DNA from: Thermoactinomyces daqus
Lineage (GTDB): Bacteria > Bacillota > Bacilli > Thermoactinomycetales > Thermoactinomycetaceae
Assembly: GCF_000763315.1 (NCBI RefSeq)
Contig: NZ_JPST01000006.1
Span: forward strand, 62,001 to 126,000
Direction: 5' to 3'
Length of the DNA stretch: 64,000 bases
How positions within the stretch are numbered: the first letter of the stretch is position 1; every line of letters starts with the position of its first letter. Both the position numbers and the translations under genes were made by a program. Below are positions 52,865-61,225 of the stretch, in pieces. The notes under the pieces were generated by a model that was given only the letters and a program-made list of their open reading frames with translations, ran no database searches and had not been told where the DNA came from.

Positions 52865-53782
52865 TTAGTTATGATTGAAACGATGATTTTTGATCAGGTT
52901 GATTAGGGTTTGCGCCGCATAGGAGATATAGCGGTGTTTTTTGACGATGATCCCCAGGTTCCACGGGATGGCCGGATTTATGGGGATGATGCGGAGCCGT
53001 TCCGTTGGTAATTTGGCACACAGCGATTGCGGGAAAATCGCGATTCCCAGGCCGGTGGCAACCAGTTCGGCGATGAAGTCCCATTGCGAACTCTTGTAGG
53101 TGATTTTTGGCTTGAAACCGGCTTTGGTGCATTCGTGCCAGATCCGCTCGTACAGGGCGAATTCTTCGCTGAGAAAAATAAAGGATTCGTCTTTGAGCTC
53201 GGACAAAGAGACGACGGACTTGCCGGCAAGAGGATGCCGGCGGTGAGTAATCAGCCTCATTTCCTCGGAGACGAAAGGAATCACATCGAATTTACAGGAA
53301 TCAACCGGAAGCATGGCGATGCCCACATCGAGGATTCCGCTTTCAATCCCCTGTGCCACCTTTTTCGAACCAAACTCCATCAACTCCAGCTGGATGCCGG
53401 GATAGTGCCGGTGCAGCTTCTCGATGATCGGAGCGAAGAAGATGGTTCCGGCAATCGGCGGAAGTCCGAGGGTGACGTGCCCTTTGTTCAGGTGCATCAA
53501 ATCGTAGAGCGATTGGGCCAGATCATCAATGGAGTGGATGATTTGCTGTGCCTGTTTGCGAACGATTTCCCCGGCGTCGGTCAGTTCGATCTGTTTGGTC
53601 GAACGATCGATCAGGGTGACTCCCAACTCATCTTCCAAACTTTTGATCATCTTGCTGATGGAGGGTTGTGACAGGTGCAGTGCCTGGGAGGCCTTGGTAA
53701 AACTTTTGTGCTTGGCTACAGCGAGAAAATATTTTAATTGGCGTATTTCCAACGATCGATCCTCCTGGTTGTTATCGTTCAT
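52865..53782 (-). CDS. LysR-family regulator (CidR/YwbI-like)
   Basis: 305 residues. N-terminal LysR winged helix (IRQLKYFLAVAKHKSFTKASQALHLSQPSISKMIKSLE) and a periplasmic-binding-fold effector domain. Upstream of lrgAB on the same strand, as B. subtilis ywbI is next to ywbHG; CidR activates cidABC in response to acetate/pyruvate overflow. Divergent from the SDR gene at 53851; the 68-bp gap would hold both promoters. Confidence 0.85.
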   Translation of the reverse strand: MNDNNQEDRSLEIRQLKYFLAVAKHKSFTKASQALHLSQPSISKMIKSLEDELGVTLIDRSTKQIELTDAGEIVRKQAQQIIHSIDDLAQSLYDLMHLNKGHVTLGLPPIAGTIFFAPIIEKLHRHYPGIQLELMEFGSKKVAQGIESGILDVGIAMLPVDSCKFDVIPFVSEEMRLITHRRHPLAGKSVVSLSELKDESFIFLSEEFALYERIWHECTKAGFKPKITYKSSQWDFIAELVATGLGIAIFPQSLCAKLPTERLRIIPINPAIPWNLGIIVKKHRYISYAAQTLINLIKNHRFNHN

Positions 53783-53850
53783 GTCTTATTGAACCTATTT
53801 TACCGATGGAAAACGGATTGCAAAAGGTTTTGGTGAGGAGCGGATGAATT

Positions 53851-54636
53851 TTGCGAAAAGAATTGGATCAGAAAACAGCAATTGTAACGGGGGCAGGCAG
53901 TGGAATTGGTTGGGCGATTGCCCGGAAATTTGCCGGGGCCGGAGCGAAAGTGGTGATTGCCGACATTAATGAAAAAGCCGCGGAAAAGGCGGCGGACAAT
54001 CTCGCGGCACAAGGCTTTACAGCAGTGGCGGTTCCCTGCGATGTGACGGATGAAAGCCAGGTGGAAACGATGATCTCGCGCGCTGTCAGCCGCTTTGGCC
54101 GTCTGGATATCCTGGTCAATAACGCCGGCATTCAATTTGTTTCCAATCTGGAAGATTTCCCGACGGATAAGTTTGAACAATTGATCCGGATCATGTTAAT
54201 CGGGCCGTTTATCGCCACGAAAAAAGTGTTTCCCATCATGAAGGAGCAGAAATTCGGCCGCATCATCAACATGGCCTCGATTAACGGCCTGGTGGGGTTT
54301 GCCGGAAAAGCGGCATACAACAGCGCCAAACACGGCGTGATCGGCCTTACCAAAGTGGCTGCGTTGGAGGGGGCCACGCATGGGATCACGGTAAATGCAC
54401 TATGCCCGGGTTATGTCGATACGCCGCTGGTACAAAATCAGCTTAAGGATCTGGCCAAGACAAGAAACGTTCCGTTGGACAAGGTAATGGCAGAAGTGCT
54501 GTTTCCGCTTGTTCCGCAGCAGCGCTTGCTTGACCCGGAGGAAATTGCCGATTACGCGCTCTTTTTAGCCGGCGAGCGGGCCAAAGGAGTAACTGGACAA
54601 GCAGTCGTCATCGACGGAGGCTATACGGCCCAATAA
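53851..54636 (+). CDS. SDR-family 3-hydroxybutyrate dehydrogenase-like enzyme
   Basis: 261 residues from TTG 53851 (GAGGAG upstream). TGAGSGIGWAIA cofactor loop, NNAG motif, catalytic MASINGLVGFAGKAAYNSAKHG with Tyr and Lys, and LCPGYVDTPLV ... RLLDPEEIADYALFLAG. The last segments and Q-rich lid are typical of D-3-hydroxybutyrate dehydrogenases, which interconvert 3-hydroxybutyrate and acetoacetate with NAD. Isolated gene, divergent to the LysR regulator, which could also control it. Confidence 0.82.
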   Translation: MRKELDQKTAIVTGAGSGIGWAIARKFAGAGAKVVIADINEKAAEKAADNLAAQGFTAVAVPCDVTDESQVETMISRAVSRFGRLDILVNNAGIQFVSNLEDFPTDKFEQLIRIMLIGPFIATKKVFPIMKEQKFGRIINMASINGLVGFAGKAAYNSAKHGVIGLTKVAALEGATHGITVNALCPGYVDTPLVQNQLKDLAKTRNVPLDKVMAEVLFPLVPQQRLLDPEEIADYALFLAGERAKGVTGQAVVIDGGYTAQ

Positions 54637-54863
54637 GGGCGGGAACAAAGTGCATGCCGCAAAAGAGGATGATCAAACAGATCAGAAAAAATTAAAAATG
54701 TTTCCCCAAAACACGGAGAGCAGAATGGTGACAAATTGAAACAGGAGCATGAGCATTACGTTGCCTCCTTTGTGGCAGGAGTGATCCGTTTTGTTCGATT
54801 TATATGTGGTTTATCAGACAGGGGTGTCGGGGAAACGAGGAAAGGAAGAGTATACACTTGCAG

Positions 54864-54899
54864 AAAAAGCCGGTTCCATGGGTTTGGAGCCGGCTTTTT
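54864..54899. terminator. Bidirectional terminator between SDR and MFS genes
   Basis: Fourteen-bp stem (54864-54877 with 54886-54899, one T-G), A-tract before and T-tract after, serving both converging genes. The segment 54637-54863 shows no gene I can support. Confidence 0.88.
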
Positions 54900-54910
54900 A
54901 CCATCTATGA

Positions 54911-56077
54911 TTATTGTTGCTGCGCGGTGCTGCTTTGCCGGCCGGGGCTCGGAAGCAGAATGATGACGAACGCGATCACGGCGAGAATGAACGCGACTCC
55001 GAAGGGGAATGTCGGGCTGATGGCGTGAAGTACACCGGACAAGACCGGAGCGACGCCTGCACCGAGCCAGCGCACGAAGTTGTACACCCCGGAAGTCACA
55101 CCCCGTTCATAAGGAGAAACTTCCATGGCATAACTGGTGAATAACGCGTTGTTCAGTCCCGAAGCCAAACCGGAGAGAATGACGAGAATGATTTCAACCC
55201 AGATATTTTTGATGAAAAAGAGCAAAAGCAAGAAGACTGCAAACGCGATTAAGCTGTAACGGAGAAGAAACTTGTAAGAGTATTTTGCTTCCAATTTGTG
55301 AGCCAGTACGGCAGATCCATAAGCCAAGCACAGCCCCCATCCGAAGAAGACCAGTCCCAACTGGATCGCAGAAAGGTTCAGCACCAGCGGGGAATAGGCC
55401 AAAACGACAAAGAAACCGTAGTAATAGAGCATGGCTGAGATGCCGGCTTGCAAAAACGGACGGAAGGAAAGCAGGTGGGCCAGCTCTTTTAAGCCGGCTT
55501 TTCCGCGGCGTTCCATGTTCGACGGTTCATAAACGAAAAAAGAGACGAGCAAAAAGGCTAAAAAGATCAGGATACTGGTGGCAAAAAAGGGAAACCGCCA
55601 GCCGAAACCACCGAGAATTCCCCCGACCAGGGGACCGCCGGCCATGCCAAGTCCGATTGCGGCTTCATATAATCCGACTGCTTTGCTTACGTCGCTGGAC
55701 AATGCGATGAGCAAAGTCATGGCTGTGGCGAAAAAGAAAGAGTTCCCCAATCCCCAGCCGGCACGAAAAATGGATAATTGCGTGATGGTGCCGGAAAGGG
55801 CGCAACCCAAAGAGAAGACGGTCACAATGGCCAACCCGATGATCATCATTTTTTTGTCGCCCAGTTTTCCGGTCAAAAGCCCGGCAGGAATCATAATGAA
55901 AGCCATTGTAAAAATATATGCGGTGAAAAGCATTTCGACCTGCCAGTGACTTGCTCCAATCTGGTCGGCAATCACCGGCAACAGTGGGTCGACGACGCCA
56001 ATTCCCATAAAGGCGAGAAACGTGCCGAACACGGTGATGTTTCTCGCCCGCTTTCGTTTTTGCTCCGATAACTCCAT
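54911..56077 (-). CDS. MFS multidrug-efflux-type transporter
   Basis: 388 residues from the ATG at 56077 (complement), nine nt after AAAGGAAG. Twelve-helix major facilitator pattern with GIGVVDPLLPVIADQIGAS in helix 1, LLTGKLGDKKMMIIG (motif A) and GLGMAGGPLVGGILGG (motif C), which marks drug:proton antiporters. A MerR-type regulator precedes it with the stop 2-4 bases from this start, so it is an efflux system under MerR control. Substrate unknown. Confidence 0.85.
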   Translation of the reverse strand: MELSEQKRKRARNITVFGTFLAFMGIGVVDPLLPVIADQIGASHWQVEMLFTAYIFTMAFIMIPAGLLTGKLGDKKMMIIGLAIVTVFSLGCALSGTITQLSIFRAGWGLGNSFFFATAMTLLIALSSDVSKAVGLYEAAIGLGMAGGPLVGGILGGFGWRFPFFATSILIFLAFLLVSFFVYEPSNMERRGKAGLKELAHLLSFRPFLQAGISAMLYYYGFFVVLAYSPLVLNLSAIQLGLVFFGWGLCLAYGSAVLAHKLEAKYSYKFLLRYSLIAFAVFLLLLFFIKNIWVEIILVILSGLASGLNNALFTSYAMEVSPYERGVTSGVYNFVRWLGAGVAPVLSGVLHAISPTFPFGVAFILAVIAFVIILLPSPGRQSSTAQQQ

Positions 56078-56078
56078 A

Positions 56079-56498
56079 TCACTCATCTTCCTTTGCAAAT
56101 TGATTTAATTGGACTTTGATTTTTTGCTGCAACTCAGTGAGTTCCTGAGTGAACTTTTGCATGCGCTCGATTTTGGCGTGGAGCATGTGGATTTGCCCGG
56201 ACAAATGTTTTTTGATCTCCAGCAGTTCCTCGGGGCCAAAGCTGCCATACTCCGTATGATTTTGTTCAATCATTTTCTTCAGATGGAGAAACTGCTGCAA
56301 CTCCTGCAAAGAAAAACCCAAAACCTCTTTGGCGATGAGTACTCTGCGGATTTGTTCGATATCTTCATCCGTATACAGGCGGATCTTGCCATCGCTCCGT
56401 TCGGGTGGGGGGATTAACCCTATTTCCTCATAATAGCGCAAGGTGCGTTTGGTCAAACCGGTGATTTTTGCGACATCGTCAATTTTGTACCAATTCAT
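56079..56498 (-). CDS. MerR-family transcriptional regulator
   Basis: 139 residues from the ATG at 56498 (complement), after GAGGGGG. MerR helix-turn-helix (YKIDDVAKITGLTKRTLRYYEEIGLIPPPER, GKIRLYTDEDIEQI) and a C-terminal coiled coil. No metal-binding cysteines, so a drug-type (BmrR/TipAL-like without effector domain) sensor. Operon with the MFS gene. Confidence 0.87.
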   Translation of the reverse strand: MNWYKIDDVAKITGLTKRTLRYYEEIGLIPPPERSDGKIRLYTDEDIEQIRRVLIAKEVLGFSLQELQQFLHLKKMIEQNHTEYGSFGPEELLEIKKHLSGQIHMLHAKIERMQKFTQELTELQQKIKVQLNQFAKEDE

Positions 56499-56522
56499 GT
56501 CCAGCCCCCTCAACATTCTCCT

Positions 56523-56551
56523 ACTATATCGATTTTTAACGTTCACGTCAA
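56523..56551 (-). promoter_or_regulatory. Promoter of the MerR-MFS operon
   Basis: On the minus strand: TTGACG (56551-56546), 17-bp spacer, TATAGT (56528-56523). A CTATTT/AAATAG inverted repeat lies just upstream at 56559-56575. Confidence 0.6.
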
Positions 56552-56670
56552 AGTAAACTATTTCTCAAAAATAGACTGTATTTATAGTATCAGCATAATT
56601 AACCCGCGATTACTTCGATTTTCTAATATTTTTGTTGTCGAAAATTATCAGGTGTCCGACTGCAGCAATG

Positions 56671-56693
56671 AAAAAGACCGCATGATCGCGGTC
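56671..56693 (-). terminator. Terminator downstream of the four-TM gene
   Basis: Six-bp GC stem (56676-56681 with 56688-56693); on the minus strand TCTTTTT follows. Remaining bases 56694-56821 show no gene. Confidence 0.6.
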
Positions 56694-56821
56694 AAAATAA
56701 TGCTTTTGGCAAAGTTGGCGGTTGTCACCGAGCCCTTTCGCTTATTGTGAATTGGCCGGTCAAAGGGACACCGTCTCTCCCGAGTATCCCGACACTTTCA
56801 TCTCCGGGCCGGTTTTTTGGG

Positions 56822-57331
56822 TCATGACCGTTTTCTGATCTTGCCTAAAGGCTTAAAATACGTGATCAAGGTCATGAGGGCCATCGCCAGAATATTGAAC
56901 AGGGAAACATTGATCAGCGACAAACTTGTCGTTTGAAATTGATGATGATGAAAGGAGCCCAGACCGAAGAGGGCTGCATGTTCCAGGAGAAAAGAGAGCC
57001 AATTATTCAAAAAAAAGATGCCGATCAGAATGATAAAAAGGGTCAAGGCAAACTTGATCACAACCCAATAGTGTTTGAACAGGCCCCATTGCGTCCAGAC
57101 TGACAGCAGAATGCCGGAGATGAAGGCCACCAGAGCCGGATAGCGAATCAGTGTGGCATCGATGAGATGCATGTTGGCCAGCGTATAATAAAGCTGTTCT
57201 CCGTCTTCCGCCTTCTGCATGTACAGTCCCAGCAAAAGCATGCAGATCGCCCCGCCGAACCAGGCTATGACGGAAAGGACATGGATCGTGACCAGTAAGT
57301 TCTTTTTCCGCAGATTAAGTCGATAAGCCAT
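56822..57331 (-). CDS. Four-helix integral membrane protein, unrecognised family
   Basis: 169 residues from the ATG at 57331 (complement), eight nt after GGAGGA. Four membrane helices: about 12-35 (IHVLSVIAWFGGAICMLLLG), 60-80, 88-112 and 135-160. The N-terminal histidine-containing IHVLSVIAWFGGA helix resembles DUF2269/CopD-like membrane proteins, where such histidines bind heme or metal, and the HHH at the third loop is notable. Not assigned further. Single gene with its own terminator. Confidence 0.6.
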   Translation of the reverse strand: MAYRLNLRKKNLLVTIHVLSVIAWFGGAICMLLLGLYMQKAEDGEQLYYTLANMHLIDATLIRYPALVAFISGILLSVWTQWGLFKHYWVVIKFALTLFIILIGIFFLNNWLSFLLEHAALFGLGSFHHHQFQTTSLSLINVSLFNILAMALMTLITYFKPLGKIRKRS

Positions 57332-57443
57332 GATTGAATCCTCCGTTTTTTGTACTTCTGATTTCCGTAACAAGGTTCTGCAATCCATCATAAAGGAACG
57401 GGAACCCTGCTGGAACCTGCCAAAGTAGGATTCAATCTCAGAC

Positions 57444-58841
57444 CTAAGACTTACTTTTTACCCGGATCATCCGCTGCAGCGTCTGTGCAAACGAAGCGGC
57501 CGACTCCAGCCCGGCCCAAAACAGTTTCATCTCCGTTTCCAGCTCTTCCATCACACCGGCATCCGGAAAGAGTTCATGCAGGAAGTAGCTGTTTTCCACC
57601 TGACGGTTGGTGATATTGATCGATTCCAGAAACGGACGGTCCCAGACCTGTTCGTTTACATGTTTCAACACGGACAGAAAATGGGCAGTGCGGCTCATCT
57701 TCTCCTGTACATCGGACCGGAGTGCAGTCGAGATGAACTCTTTTGCCAGGTCGGCCGATTTGCAGGCGGTGGGGACGATCAACATGTTGGCCAAAAGCAG
57801 AGTCGCCTGATTGTCACCGAAAGGCAAAGGAGCCACTTGCGGTTCAAAATCCATTTGTTCGCTGCGCCAGCCGGCCATCTCCAGGGTGGTGGTCAAAACC
57901 ATCGCCGTTTTTCCGCGCACAAACGCATCTGAGTTGGGATGGTGTGTTTCCGTCTGATGAATGGTCGCCACCCGGTCGCGATACAACAAGTCGTGCAGAA
58001 AGTCGAAGGTTTCGACCAGACGCTCTGGATGCTCCGCCGGGTTTGTCGGGCTGATTCCTTTTTGCAGGGCGAACACCGGCCAGCGGCTGAACGAGGAAGA
58101 GAGGGAAATTCCGTATAAATCGATAATTCCGTCACCATTGGTGTCCCGTGTCATTTTTTTTGCCGCATTTACAAATTCGGATTGTGTCCAGGCGGATGCC
58201 GGTTCGGGTACTCCGTAGCGTCTGAACAATTCCGGGTTGTATGCCAAATAGACGGTCGAAAAGGTGACCGGGGCGGCTTTGATCTCTTTTTGACGGCGAA
58301 ACGCCTGAATCACTTTGGGATACATGGCCGGTATTCGATTGGCCAGGAGAGGCTCCAGATCAGCGAAGGAATCTAGATTGTCCATCTCGGCGAACTGCCG
58401 GTCGGAAACGAAAACGAGGTCGGGGTCAAGCCCCATTTCCCTGCTTGTCCGCAACGATTCCCAGAAATAAAAGGAAGGCAGGCTGAGCACTTTCACATCA
58501 ACATGAGGATGTTCCTGCAAAAAACGTTCGATAATGACCGGCAACCCGTTATCGACAAAAAAAGAGGGGGAAGGAGCCAAAATACGAAGAATTCTCCGCT
58601 GTTTTTCCGTAATTTCCAGATCAGGGGAGACCATGGTTCCCTGGCCGGGTTTTTTGACAATCAGTCCTTCTTTCAGCAGTTCATCGAGCGATTTCCGTAC
58701 CGAAGTACGGCTTAATCCATAAAATTTGCACAATTCATTTTCGGAGAGCAGAAATTCACCGGGTTTGATGTATCCGGACAAAATTTGTTCCCGCAAAATG
58801 TTTGCGAGTTTCAGGTAACGAAATTCTTTTTCTCTGCGCAT
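57444..58841 (-). CDS. GntR-type regulator fused to a solute-binding-protein domain
   Basis: 465 residues. Residues 1-70 are a GntR winged helix (LANILREQILSGYIKPGEFLLSENELCKFYGLSRTSVRKSLDELL). From about 85 to the end it reads as a family 1 extracellular sugar-binding protein (LPVIIERFLQEHPHVDVKVL, FSTVYLAYNPELFRRYGVPEP, TNGDGIIDLYGISL), but with no signal peptide or lipobox, so it is cytoplasmic. The binding fold would act as effector sensor. The DTNGDGIIDL loop resembles the Ca site seen in many secreted sugar-binding proteins. Divergent to the GH/ABC operon at 59523; a large palindrome lies in its promoter region. Confidence 0.82.
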   Translation of the reverse strand: MRREKEFRYLKLANILREQILSGYIKPGEFLLSENELCKFYGLSRTSVRKSLDELLKEGLIVKKPGQGTMVSPDLEITEKQRRILRILAPSPSFFVDNGLPVIIERFLQEHPHVDVKVLSLPSFYFWESLRTSREMGLDPDLVFVSDRQFAEMDNLDSFADLEPLLANRIPAMYPKVIQAFRRQKEIKAAPVTFSTVYLAYNPELFRRYGVPEPASAWTQSEFVNAAKKMTRDTNGDGIIDLYGISLSSSFSRWPVFALQKGISPTNPAEHPERLVETFDFLHDLLYRDRVATIHQTETHHPNSDAFVRGKTAMVLTTTLEMAGWRSEQMDFEPQVAPLPFGDNQATLLLANMLIVPTACKSADLAKEFISTALRSDVQEKMSRTAHFLSVLKHVNEQVWDRPFLESINITNRQVENSYFLHELFPDAGVMEELETEMKLFWAGLESAASFAQTLQRMIRVKSKS

Positions 58842-58881
58842 GCCAATTCTTCTTTCTGAAAAAGTCTGGGTAAAAGAAATA

Positions 58882-58913
58882 ATACAGCTATGATACTGCT
58901 ATCATAGTTGTAT
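58882..58913. promoter_or_regulatory. Palindromic operator upstream of the GntR-SBP gene
   Basis: Fourteen-base arms (58882-58895 and 58900-58913) around CTGC, one mismatch; the inner CTATGATA/TATCATAG is perfect. Located 41 bases upstream of the regulator start. Likely its own binding site. Confidence 0.6.
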
Positions 58914-59110
58914 CATTCCTGCACCTGAAATGCAAACAAGGTTTTGAAAATTTATCATTCTCTGCGGAAATCGATTCTCTTGTATGATGACGCTTCTTCT
59001 TTTTCCGGAGTAATTTCGACGGGGCATGAAACGGAGGGAGTTCAGGACAGTAAGCGGATCTTGCCGGGATTGATTCATTGGGAGGGGACAGATTGATCAA
59101 GACAATTATC

Positions 59111-59139
59111 TTGACTAACATAAAAATTCATGATATTTT
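59111..59139 (+). promoter_or_regulatory. Candidate promoter of the sugar-uptake operon
   Basis: TTGACT 59111-59116, 17-bp spacer, TATTTT 59134-59139, moderate. ATACAAG occurs twice just downstream (59153-59159, 59164-59170) as a direct repeat. Confidence 0.4.
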
Positions 59140-59170
59140 GAATTATATATAGATACAAGTAGCATACAAG

Positions 59171-59522
59171 TTTTACTGATCAGGAAGAAAATACTGTGTT
59201 ATGAACTTTGCAAGCCCTTTCATGATGTGATATTCCTGCCCAAATCCGCCCTGTTTCCAGTACGGTGCCGGTTGTTTGAAAGACGCAATACGTCGTTGTT
59301 TCACAGAGCTAATCTCGCTGAACCAAGGCGGAAGAGTCGTGGTTTCCGACTCTGTCTTGACCCATGCAAAGGCTGGCGCTTCATCCTTTCAGTCTCCGGG
59401 GCCGGCGATGTTGTTGCCATGGAAACACTGTTTGTTGCTTCGGGGGGATTCCTCTCATGTTTGTTCTGATCTTCTGTCGTTACCAGGTTGCAAGATAAAA
59501 TTTACGGACAGGGGAGAGCAGA
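59171..59522 (+). other. Structured leader upstream of the secreted GH-like gene
   Basis: About 350 bases without a supportable gene. It contains a seven-bp perfect hairpin AGAGTCG/CGACTCT (about 59331-59351) and AAAGG/CCTTT nearby. GC content is higher than in the flanks. Two overlapping open frames here lack ribosome binding sites. Possibly a structured leader RNA. Confidence 0.35.
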
Positions 59523-61205
59523 ATGAGGAAAGGACTTTATTGGCTGTTTATAATGGCTGTCATTCTCGGGATGGTGGTGAACATTCGTCCGCCCTTGAAA
59601 GCAGCAGCGAAAACCCCGCCGGCCAGCAGCAATCAGCCTTTTAAATTGGCTGATTATTCCGGGTTTATACGGGAAGCCCAGCCCCGGGCCGATGGGATCC
59701 GGCACGTGGATACTCCGGCGATGATTGAAAAACTGAAAGTATTAAATGTGAATACGTATTACTACCTTCTTTGGTATCAACCGACCGATTGGGACGACTT
59801 CAAAGATGAGTTTTTGCCAGCTGCCAAAGATGCCGGCATCAACGTTGTTTTGTACCTGGTTCCCCCTTCGGAGTCGACAGGCAGCCGGAAATCGTATCCC
59901 TATACCACCGACTATGTGGCATGGGCAAGGGCGATTGCCGAACTTTCCCTGAAGTACCCCAATCTCATCGGGTGGAGCATCGATGATTTTAACCAAAACC
60001 TGGACACTTTCACTCCTGAATATATGGCGCAAATGCGGGAAGCCTCCAAAATCATCAATCCCAACCTTTGGTTTATGCCGTCGTTTATGCCGGTGATGTA
60101 TTTCCCGGCCCTGACGGAGGATTTTATGCAAACGCGGGGGGATTACATTGACGGGGTGATCATCGCTTACCGGGATGATCCGTACCGCAACACCTCCATC
60201 TGGTCGACGGAGCAGGAACAAATCGACGCGGCGTACAACGTGTTGAAACCTTATCATATGCCGCTGATCTGGATGGTCTATACTTCTTATCTGACCAGCA
60301 CCCCGTCCAATCCGTCGGTAAAATATGTCCGCGAAACGGTGCAGACGGCGGCGAAAAATCTGCGGACGGGCAAGCTGGCGGGAGTGATCACGTACGAACT
60401 GGAGAAGGAGTTTGTTCAGGAACTGGCTGACCACAAAGCTTTCAACGGTGACGGGTACATGAGTTTTTTCGTGCCCGCAGCGGTTCGCACGAGCGCGGGA
60501 AACAGCGTCTCTGCTTCGCAAATCATCCATCCGGACGGTTCCGGCAAGTATGAGCTGTCGTTTCGGACGATGGCGGAAGGCCCGAAGCTGGCCGGCTATC
60601 ATTTCAGACAAGTGCTGGTGGATGACCAGGTGGTCTGGGAGCAGGATGTGGCGCAAAACCCGGTCAACGGTCAGTGGGACAACGTGAAGCTCGATCTCAC
60701 TCCTTATCTCAAAGGCAAGAAATGGGCCAAGCTGACGATTCGTCTTTATGAGAAAAACGGTGTCACCAATTACTGGGACAACGTCGGGTTCGACCGTTTT
60801 GAGCCGAATGGGTTCACGCTGGAGAACGGGGATTTTGAATGGAAAGGCGGCTGGGACATTTCCAGCAATTATCACGGGATGATCGGCGAAATCCTCATTT
60901 ACGACCCGAACCGTCGGCAGAAGGCGTTTGAGGCTGTGGAAGCGGCTTACGTTTCCAGCGCTTTGTATGATGAAGTCGCCCGTTCCAATCTCAACATCGG
61001 GATCAGGCAGAGCCTGCTCGTCCAGGCAGACAAGGCGATTGATGCCTATTTTGCCGAGTATAACCAAACGGCGATCCTGATGCTCCACGCTTTGTCCAAT
61101 GAGATACATGCTCTGGCCGGCAGACAGATTCCAAGGAAAACAGCGGAAAGCTGGATCGACAAGATCGAACGGCTGAAGCAGCTTTACCGATTGAAATTGG
61201 AATGA
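59523..61205 (+). CDS. Secreted TIM-barrel-like protein with beta-sandwich domain, unassigned
   Basis: 560 residues. Signal peptide of about 28 residues (GLYWLFIMAVILGMVV core). About 45-300 looks like a TIM barrel of glycoside-hydrolase type: alternating beta/alpha with INVVLYLVPPSES, LIGWSIDDFNQNL and GVITYELEKEF; acidic D-D and E residues at strand ends are candidate catalytic groups. About 315-445 is a jelly-roll-like domain (GKYELSFRTMAEGPKLAGYHF, YWDNVGFDRFEPNGF), and 470-560 is helical. GGGGAGAGCAG precedes the ATG. First gene of the operon with an ABC sugar importer. Most likely a polysaccharide- or glycoside-acting enzyme; family not recognised. Confidence 0.65.
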   Translation: MRKGLYWLFIMAVILGMVVNIRPPLKAAAKTPPASSNQPFKLADYSGFIREAQPRADGIRHVDTPAMIEKLKVLNVNTYYYLLWYQPTDWDDFKDEFLPAAKDAGINVVLYLVPPSESTGSRKSYPYTTDYVAWARAIAELSLKYPNLIGWSIDDFNQNLDTFTPEYMAQMREASKIINPNLWFMPSFMPVMYFPALTEDFMQTRGDYIDGVIIAYRDDPYRNTSIWSTEQEQIDAAYNVLKPYHMPLIWMVYTSYLTSTPSNPSVKYVRETVQTAAKNLRTGKLAGVITYELEKEFVQELADHKAFNGDGYMSFFVPAAVRTSAGNSVSASQIIHPDGSGKYELSFRTMAEGPKLAGYHFRQVLVDDQVVWEQDVAQNPVNGQWDNVKLDLTPYLKGKKWAKLTIRLYEKNGVTNYWDNVGFDRFEPNGFTLENGDFEWKGGWDISSNYHGMIGEILIYDPNRRQKAFEAVEAAYVSSALYDEVARSNLNIGIRQSLLVQADKAIDAYFAEYNQTAILMLHALSNEIHALAGRQIPRKTAESWIDKIERLKQLYRLKLE

Positions 61206-61225
61206 GCGGATCAGGAGGGATGAAG

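Noticed and set aside
59171-59522. c-di-GMP (GEMM) riboswitch in the leader
   Set aside because: Only loose similarity to parts of the consensus; the GNRA loop/receptor and core strands could not be placed.
59227-59644. Two overlapping ORFs before the GH-like gene
   Set aside because: No ribosome binding sites, biased composition and one overlaps the true signal peptide region in another frame.
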